11,050 bases of DNA from DAIRFP01 sp036794995 (GTDB lineage Bacteria; Desulfobacterota; Binatia; UBA9968). Below the pieces are notes generated by a model. The model had not been told where the DNA came from and did no database searches. It saw only the letters and a list, made by a program, of their open reading frames with translations. Where the stretch lies: NCBI GenBank assembly GCA_036794995.1, contig DAIRFP010000167.1:1-11050 (forward strand). Direction: 5' to 3'. This document shows, piece by piece, positions 7,282 to 11,050 of the stretch; positions within the stretch are counted from its first letter, which is position 1, and each line of letters starts with the position of its first letter. The translations under genes and the position numbers were made by a program.

Positions 7282-8134
7282 AGACGTAAAAACCGCGACC
7301 GGTCTTTCTCCCTAAATTCCCACCCATCACCATCCGATGCTGAATCGGACTCGGGCGAAACCGCGGATCTTCAAAAAACGATCGGTAGAGCGATTCCGTG
7401 GCGGCAAAGTTGACGTCGTGCCCGATCAAATCCATCAGCTCAAAAGGCCCCATGCGGAAGTTGCCCGCCGCTCGCATGATGCGATCGACGCTTTCGACAG
7501 TCGCGTCGCCGTCGCCCAGGATGCGTAGTGCCTCGTTGTAGAAAGGGCGGGCGATGCGGTTGACGATAAAACCTGGAGTGTCTTTAGCGCGAGCCGGGGT
7601 TTTCCCCATTTGACGCATCAGATTCGTCGCCTGGTCGATGGCCTCCGCGGCGGTGCGGTCGCCCTGGACGACCTCCACCAATGCCATGAGCGGCGGAGGA
7701 TTGAAGAAGTGCAGGCCCAGAACTCGTTCCGGATGCTGCGTATTCGCCGCTATGGCTGTCACTGAGAATGAGGACGTGTTGGTTGCCAGAAGTGTCGCCA
7801 GGGGGCAAATGGCATCCAGTTGCTTGAAAACATCCCGCTTGAGCTCGAGCTTTTCCGGGATGGCCTCGATGATGAGGCTGCTGTCTTCGAAGGTCTCCAG
7901 TTTGGTTGTGCTGCTCAGGCGATCAAGGATTTGTTTTTCCTGCTCCGCTGTGATCTTGCTGCGCTCCCGGCTGCCTCGAAGAAAGCTGCGGATACGGCCC
8001 AATCCCGTGTCGATAAATTCTTGAGAAATGTCGTAAAGTAAAGTTGCAAAACCCGCTTGGGCTGCCACCTGGGCGATGCCTGCTCCCATGGTGCCAGCCC
8101 CCAGCACACCAATTCTCTCTTCTTTGTTAATCAT
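7268..8134 (-). CDS. paaH: 3-hydroxyacyl-CoA dehydrogenase, catalytic half of PaaH
   Basis: This 288-residue enzyme oxidises a 3-hydroxyacyl-CoA to the 3-oxoacyl-CoA with NAD, probably 3-hydroxyadipyl-CoA if the cassette is a true Paa pathway. It has the Rossmann glycine loop GAGTMG (12-17) and the full active-site set: S121 in TNTSS, H142 in LHFFNP, E154 in ALVEVV, and N192 in GFIVNR. The C-terminal domain with FRMGPFELMDLIGHDVNFA (226-244) and GRKTGRGFYVYDKK is typical. It has the length of a single-domain 3-hydroxybutyryl-CoA dehydrogenase, and the first half of long PaaH looks the same. The stop at 7268-7270 comes just after an A5 run, and the degenerate second half follows in the +1 frame. 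It begins after a 243 bp gap downstream of paaG that contains a stem-loop repeat. The upstream spacer has only a weak Shine-Dalgarno. An independent 3-hydroxybutyryl-CoA dehydrogenase is the alternative. Confidence 0.93.
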   Translation of the reverse strand: MINKEERIGVLGAGTMGAGIAQVAAQAGFATLLYDISQEFIDTGLGRIRSFLRGSRERSKITAEQEKQILDRLSSTTKLETFEDSSLIIEAIPEKLELKRDVFKQLDAICPLATLLATNTSSFSVTAIAANTQHPERVLGLHFFNPPPLMALVEVVQGDRTAAEAIDQATNLMRQMGKTPARAKDTPGFIVNRIARPFYNEALRILGDGDATVESVDRIMRAAGNFRMGPFELMDLIGHDVNFAATESLYRSFFEDPRFRPSPIQHRMVMGGNLGRKTGRGFYVYDKK

Positions 8135-8193
8135 TTACTTGCTTATAAAGACACAATTAATTTCGCCACTTCATCGCTCGCGAAGCGTTTTTC

Positions 8194-8241
8194 ACCCTCA
8201 CCCTTCCCTCTCCCTGGCAGGGAGAGGGTGAGAGTGAGGGT
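8194..8241. repeat. Strong stem-loop (palindromic repeat) between paaG and paaH
   Basis: An inner perfect stem pairs CCCTCTCCCT (8206-8215) with AGGGAGAGGG (8219-8228) around a GGC loop. An outer arm pairs ACCCTCAC (8194-8201) with GTGAGGGT (8234-8241), with an imperfect segment between the two. Sequences of the CCCTCACCC...CTCTCCC type are, from memory, abundant dispersed intergenic palindromes in several environmental phyla. It sits within the operon and has no T-run downstream on the minus strand, so a role in mRNA processing or stabilisation, or simply a selfish repeat, is more likely than full termination. Confidence 0.7.
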
Positions 8242-8340
8242 ATCGGCGAGGCGGAGGTGAAGTGATTTAACAAATATTCTGAACCTTCGAGTTAATGATT
8301 GCACTGCTGTGGCAGTCTGTTTCGTGTTTTCGAATTTCAA

Positions 8341-8363
8341 CCTGAAACCTGAAACCCGAAACC
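8341..8363. repeat. 7-bp tandem repeat (CCTGAAA, about 3.3 copies)
   Basis: Two exact copies of CCTGAAA (8341-8347 and 8348-8354) are followed by CCCGAAA (8355-8361) and a partial CC. The array lies 14 bp past the paaG stop, in the same gap as the stem-loop repeat. No function is assigned. It could be a copy-number-variable spacer tract. Confidence 0.6.
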
Positions 8364-8377
8364 ACTCTTGCCCATTC

Positions 8378-9157
8378 TTACTTCCCCGTAAACACCGGCG
8401 TGCGTTTTTCCAAGAACGCCCGCACTCCTTCATCGTAGTCGACGCTTCTTCCGGCGATCTCTTGCAAATAGGACTCGTAATCCAGGTCGGATTCAAGTCC
8501 CTGTAACATTGCATGGTTCAAGGCCCGCTTGATAAGACCAATGCCGCGGGGCGAGCGCGCGACTCTTGCGGCAATTTCCTTGGTCGACGCCGCGAACTCC
8601 GTCGCGGAGAAAACCTTCGCGACGAGTCCGATACGCTGAGCTTCGTGTGCATCCACGGTTTCGCCCAGCAGGAGCAATTCCATGGCTTTGCTGAAACCGA
8701 CGAGACGCGGCAAGATAAAACTGCCACCCGAGTCGGGCGCCAATCCGACGCGCACAAAGGACTGGATGAACTTCGCCTCTTCCGAGGCGACCCGCAGGTC
8801 GCAGGCCAAGGCCAAATTGCAACCTGCTCCGGCCGCGACGCCGTTGACGGCGGCAATGACGATCTTTTCCATCTGCCGAATTTGCCGGATCATCGGGTTA
8901 TACTTCTCCCGCAACGACGCGCCGAGGGATCCCTTCTGCTCCGGCGTCCGACCTTTGAGATCCTGCCCGGCGCAGAAGGCCCGGCCAGCGCCGGTAATCA
9001 CGAAGCAGCGGACTTCTTGATCCCGCTCACCTTCTTTCAACGTCTCTAATACTTCCTTATTCATTTCCGGGACAAAGGCGTTGAGGGCTTGCGGGCGATT
9101 GAGCGTAATCGTGCCAACGCCGTTTCCCTTCTCATAGATAATCGTTTCCTGGGCCAC
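8378..9157 (-). CDS. paaG: PaaG-like crotonase, ring-epoxide/enoyl-CoA isomerase
   Basis: This 259-residue crotonase-fold protein has the normal PaaG length. PaaG isomerises the 1,2-epoxyphenylacetyl-CoA ring to an oxepin-CoA and also acts as a 2,3-to-3,4 enoyl-CoA isomerase in the cytoplasm. Matches to remembered E. coli PaaG run the length of the protein: TGAGRAFCAGQDL (55-67), YNPMIRQI (86-93), AVNGVAAGAGCNLAL (103-117) and the ending AGRSVDYDEGVRAFLEKR with FTGK. D142 in LAPDSGG lies where PaaG-type isomerases carry their acid, and the Glu of a hydratase (GGGCEL in paaF) is replaced by AGAGCNL, so isomerase rather than hydratase chemistry is expected. Translation starts at a GTG (9155-9157). 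A clear AAGGAG (9169-9174) overlaps the paaF stop and is 11 bases from the start. A general fatty enoyl-CoA isomerase is the main alternative. Confidence 0.9.
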   Translation of the reverse strand: MAQETIIYEKGNGVGTITLNRPQALNAFVPEMNKEVLETLKEGERDQEVRCFVITGAGRAFCAGQDLKGRTPEQKGSLGASLREKYNPMIRQIRQMEKIVIAAVNGVAAGAGCNLALACDLRVASEEAKFIQSFVRVGLAPDSGGSFILPRLVGFSKAMELLLLGETVDAHEAQRIGLVAKVFSATEFAASTKEIAARVARSPRGIGLIKRALNHAMLQGLESDLDYESYLQEIAGRSVDYDEGVRAFLEKRTPVFTGK

Positions 9158-9172
9158 GGCGAGAAATGCTCC

Positions 9173-9946
9173 TTACTTGCCTTTAAACTCCGGCTTGCGC
9201 TTTTCCAGAAAAGCCTTCATGCCTTCTTTACGGTCTTCGGAGGCGAACAACAGGTAGAACGATTTGCGTTCAAACTCCAAGCCTTCGTCTAGAGCCGTGT
9301 TGGCAGATTTGAGCACCGCCTCTTTGGCCGCCTTGACAGCGAGCAGAGGTTTGGCAGCGATCTTTTTCGCCAGGTTTTTGGCTTCTTCGAGCAGCAACTC
9401 AACGGGAACCACCCGGTTCACCAAGCCGCAGCGTTCCGCATCGGCAGCGCTTAGGGCCTCGCCGGCCAGCACCATTTCCATGGCCCGGTGTTTTCCCACG
9501 GCGCGGGTGAGTCTCTGGGTACCGCCGCTCCCGGGAATGATTCCGAGATTGACTTCGGGTTGTCCGAAGCGCGCGGTCTCCGCGGCGATAATGATGTCGC
9601 AACTCATGGCCAGCTCGCAGCCGCCACCCAAGGCAAAGCCGCTTACGGCGGCGATTACCGGTTTCTTGATCTCATTGATTCGATCCCGGTAGGCTAGTCG
9701 CTCTTGGATCCTCGGGTCGAAGGGGCCGCGCTCGGCCATTTCTTTGATATCGGCGCCGGCCGCAAACACTTTCTCGCCGCCGGTGACGATCATCACTCGG
9801 ATTTCCTCGTCACCATCGATCTCTTGCATGGCCAAAGACAGATCCTTGACCAGGTCGTAAGACAGGGCATTGAGTTGCTGGGGCCGATTGAGAGTGACGA
9901 CCGCAATGTCGCCGTCTTTTTCAACAATGACGTTTGCAAAAGCCAT
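9173..9946 (-). CDS. paaF: PaaF-like enoyl-CoA hydratase (crotonase family)
   Basis: Hydrates a 2-enoyl-CoA to the (S)-3-hydroxyacyl-CoA; in the Paa pathway the substrate is 2,3-dehydroadipyl-CoA. From the chosen ATG it is 257 residues, the usual crotonase length. Both catalytic glutamates are present, E111 in GGGCELAMSCD and E131 in FGQPEVNLG, followed by IPGSGGTQRL. The oxyanion-hole segment FAAGADIKEMAE (about 61-72) and the C-terminal EGMKAFLEKRKPEFKGK match remembered E. coli PaaF well. An upstream in-frame ATG at 9991 would add 15 residues (MNRLCPWC...) that do not look like the family; MAFANVIVEKDG at 9946 is the normal start. It is the first gene of the minus-strand cassette and lies divergent from the TetR gene, whose product is the likely regulator. 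A short-chain enoyl-CoA hydratase of another catabolic route would look very similar. Confidence 0.9.
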   Translation of the reverse strand: MAFANVIVEKDGDIAVVTLNRPQQLNALSYDLVKDLSLAMQEIDGDEEIRVMIVTGGEKVFAAGADIKEMAERGPFDPRIQERLAYRDRINEIKKPVIAAVSGFALGGGCELAMSCDIIIAAETARFGQPEVNLGIIPGSGGTQRLTRAVGKHRAMEMVLAGEALSAADAERCGLVNRVVPVELLLEEAKNLAKKIAAKPLLAVKAAKEAVLKSANTALDEGLEFERKSFYLLFASEDRKEGMKAFLEKRKPEFKGK

Positions 9947-9962
9947 ACGATCCGAGCTTTTA

Positions 9963-9991
9963 CAAATACACCATGGACAGAGGCGATTCAA
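9963..9991 (-). promoter_or_regulatory. Candidate sigma-70-type promoter for paaF
   Basis: On the minus strand TTGAAT (9991-9986) is separated by exactly 17 bases from TATTTG (9968-9963). The -35 matches consensus at four of six positions, but the -10 is weak. It would start transcription about 10 bases before the paaF ATG, leaving a very short leader. It would overlap the rejected upstream start of paaF. The call is tentative. Confidence 0.25.
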
Positions 9992-10058
9992 GGTAGAGTT
10001 CGAGCTTTACGCTTTAGCAAAAGCTTTGCAAAATCGTCGGACTAGAGAATAATTTGAA

Positions 10059-10076
10059 ACCGGAATGACCTCCGGT
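10059..10076. promoter_or_regulatory. Inverted repeat ACCGGA-N6-TCCGGT, possible operator
   Basis: A perfect 6-bp inverted repeat with a 6-base spacer lies in the space between the divergent tetR and paaF starts, 10 bp upstream of the tetR TTGACA box. The size and dyad symmetry suit a TetR-family dimer. The function is inferred from position only. Confidence 0.3.
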
Positions 10077-10085
10077 GACGGCAAG

Positions 10086-10117
10086 TTGACACCCCAGGGG
10101 TGATTTGCAAATATAGG
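10086..10117 (+). promoter_or_regulatory. Candidate promoter of the tetR gene
   Basis: A perfect TTGACA (10086-10091) is followed by AT-rich sequence. Candidate -10 boxes are AATATA (10110-10115, 18-base spacer) and TATAGG (10112-10117, 20-base spacer). Neither -10 is strong. Transcription would begin within a few bases of the ATG at 10127, giving a nearly leaderless mRNA, which fits the lack of a good Shine-Dalgarno. Confidence 0.45.
10090..10102. promoter_or_regulatory. 13-bp palindrome CACCCC-A-GGGGTG, candidate TetR operator
   Basis: CACCCC (10090-10095) and GGGGTG (10097-10102) form a perfect inverted repeat around a single A. The site begins in the last two bases of the TTGACA box and lies in the -35/-10 spacer of the tetR promoter. 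A repressor bound here would block polymerase, so autoregulation is the simplest reading. It is 144 bp from the paaF start, so direct control of paaF from this site would need looping or another site. Confidence 0.42.
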
Positions 10118-10126
10118 TCTCCAACC

Positions 10127-10810
10127 ATGTCCAACCGACTCGAACCCACATCCCGTAACTACGATGAAAAACTTCAGCGCATACTGAAAGCCTCGGCAAA
10201 AATCTTTGCCGAAAAGGGGTTTCATCGCACGTCAGTGCGGGATATCTCGCGGGCCACGAAAATGAGCCTGGCGGGGTTGTACTATTACTTCACGACCAAA
10301 GAAGAATTACTTTACCTTATTCAAGAACGCTGTTTCGTTACGCTGCTGCTCGGTTGGGAGCGCGCCGCGACGGCTGACATGGACGTGCGCACCCGCATTC
10401 GCGTGTTTGCTGAAAATCATCTCAGTTTTTTCTGCCACAACATGCACGAAATGAAGGTGATGGCTCATGAAGACGAGTCTCTCACGGGCGAGTTTCAGGT
10501 CAAGATCCTGGTTCTCAAGCGGCGCTACGTAAAAGTCATCATGGATCTTATCCGGGAACTCCAAGATCGTGAAGGTAGAAAGGGCATTGATCTCCGGGTG
10601 GTGACTTTCTCTCTGTTCGGCATGATGAACTGGATCTATACCTGGTATCAGCCGAAGCGAGATTTGCCGCTCCCGCAACTGATGGAGCAGATGTTGCGCA
10701 TTTACTTCTTCGGTGTGCTGCAGGGAGCAGCGGTTGACGCCCCCTGGTTCAACGCAACTTCGGGTGCCCCGAGCAAGGAGACGTTCTCTCTCTGGCAGAA
10801 TAATCAGTAG
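10127..10810 (+). CDS. TetR-family transcriptional regulator, divergent from the paa-like cassette
   Basis: This is a 227-residue DNA-binding repressor-type protein. The N-terminal TetR domain is clear: ILKASAKIFAEKGFHRTSVRDI, then the recognition helix region with LAGLYYYFTTKEELLYLI (residues about 20-75). The larger C-terminal part is helical and should bind a ligand, presumably an acyl-CoA or aromatic-CoA given the neighbours. TetR-type PaaR and FadR-like regulators of CoA degradation operons are the closest functional precedents that I know. I chose the ATG at 10127 because family similarity begins soon after it. A GTG at 10100 would add nine residues, but it would lie inside the 13-bp palindrome and downstream of the -35 box. 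No strong Shine-Dalgarno precedes either start. Regulation of the divergent cassette is inferred from position. Confidence 0.9.
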   Translation: MSNRLEPTSRNYDEKLQRILKASAKIFAEKGFHRTSVRDISRATKMSLAGLYYYFTTKEELLYLIQERCFVTLLLGWERAATADMDVRTRIRVFAENHLSFFCHNMHEMKVMAHEDESLTGEFQVKILVLKRRYVKVIMDLIRELQDREGRKGIDLRVVTFSLFGMMNWIYTWYQPKRDLPLPQLMEQMLRIYFFGVLQGAAVDAPWFNATSGAPSKETFSLWQNNQ

Positions 10811-10930
10811 CAGGCTGCTGAAAAAGACTCATATGCGTCGTTGCGCTCAATCGCATCATAACGCATTTCGTGCCAATTCATCTTTGTTTCGTCTTAGCAG
10901 ATTGCTTAAAAACTCTTGCGGGCTGCTCAA
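10811..10930. repeat. MITE/REP-like intergenic element starting at the tetR stop
   Basis: CAGGCTGCTGAAAAAG starts immediately after the tetR TAG. Ends of this type, with the reverse complement CTTTTTCAGCAGCCTG, are ones I recall from a family of short intergenic repeats in deltaproteobacteria and related genomes. Here the right end is not a matching inverted copy. Instead GGCTGCTGAA (10813-10822) recurs directly as GGCTGCTCAA (10921-10930). Inside, ATGCG (10833-10837) can pair with CGCAT at 10852-10856 or 10862-10866. This could be a decayed element or a composite of two copies. The boundaries are approximate. Confidence 0.45.
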
Positions 10931-10952
10931 CACACGAGGTGAAACGTCTGTC

Positions 10953-11050
10953 ATGAATATGCCAAGCCATGAAGAATTATATGATCGCTTCGTAGAAGGC
11001 CTGGAGTCTAAACACCGAGGAGCCTTTGCTGCCGTTCGCTCGGATGGACA
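10953..11050 (+). CDS. N-terminal part of an unidentified protein, truncated by the window end
   Basis: Thirty-two complete codons are visible from ATG 10953, beginning MNMPSHEELYDRFVEGLESK and continuing HRGAFAAVRSDG. A good Shine-Dalgarno, GAGGTG (10936-10941), lies 11 bases upstream, and the frame is open to the edge. A second ATG at 10959 is a possible start. The phrase with LYDRFVEGLE followed by HRGAFAAV recalls the opening of small DUF5678-like proteins, but that resemblance is weak and I do not assign a function. It lies on the same strand as tetR, about 140 bp downstream across the repeat element. Confidence 0.55.
   Translation, partial: MNMPSHEELYDRFVEGLESKHRGAFAAVRSDG

Noticed and set aside
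8175..8192. Hairpin CGCT-CGCGA-AGCG followed by five T on the plus strand, as a terminator
   Set aside because: The stem is only 4 bp and no plus-strand gene precedes it; the flanking genes are on the minus strand.
8143..8514. Minus-strand open frame spanning the paaG end and the repeat-filled spacer
   Set aside because: It overlaps paaG in another frame and translates the stem-loop into low-complexity LTLTLSLPGRGKGEGE sequence, so it is a shadow and not a gene.
1..11050. CRISPR array, tRNA or rRNA genes, and complete insertion sequences
   Set aside because: I saw no regularly spaced repeats, no tRNA cloverleaf or rRNA-like stretch, and no transposase or integrase coding sequence.

Overview
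The window reads as chromosomal DNA of a Gram-negative bacterium. It carries an AsmA-type envelope protein, an RNase R, a compact aromatic/acyl-CoA degradation operon and several palindromic intergenic repeats. The DUF4911-like small protein and the repeat next to the TetR gene (beginning CAGGCTGCTGAAAAAG) suggest a deltaproteobacterial or related environmental lineage. That placement is an inference from remembered distributions and is not proved here.

Layout. Eight genes lie on the minus strand and are read from right to left. The first block (9946 down to 5336) is a beta-oxidation cassette whose products most resemble the lower half of the phenylacetate (Paa) pathway: PaaF-like enoyl-CoA hydratase, PaaG-like isomerase, a two-ORF version of PaaH (3-hydroxyacyl-CoA dehydrogenase), and a PaaJ/PcaF-like thiolase. 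Spacing is tight: a 15 bp gap between paaF and paaG, a 14 bp overlap inside paaH, and a 4 bp ATGA overlap into the thiolase. The exception is a 243 bp gap between paaG and paaH that holds a strong stem-loop repeat. The second block (5184 down to 25) is an AsmA-family protein, a 93-residue DUF4911-like protein and RNase R. It is separated from the thiolase by about 150 bp that contains an imperfect palindrome.

On the plus strand, a TetR-family regulator (10127-10810) diverges from paaF. The 180 bp between them holds a perfect TTGACA box with a 13 bp palindrome just downstream, plus a second 6-6-6 inverted repeat. Both repeats are candidate operators. After the TetR gene comes a probable MITE/REP-like relic, and then the first 32 codons of a further plus-strand gene that runs off the window.

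How the genes work together (inference). The regulator probably senses an acyl-CoA or aromatic-CoA intermediate and represses the cassette. PaaG isomerises the substrate, PaaF hydrates the 2-enoyl-CoA, PaaH oxidises the 3-hydroxyacyl-CoA, and the thiolase releases acetyl-CoA. The upper phenylacetate genes (paaK, paaABCDE, paaZ) are not in the window, so the exact substrate is open. The main curiosity is the split paaH: its second ORF is a dehydrogenase-like domain that has lost its glycine loop and three of four active-site residues, and one base in an A5 run separates it from being fused to the first ORF.
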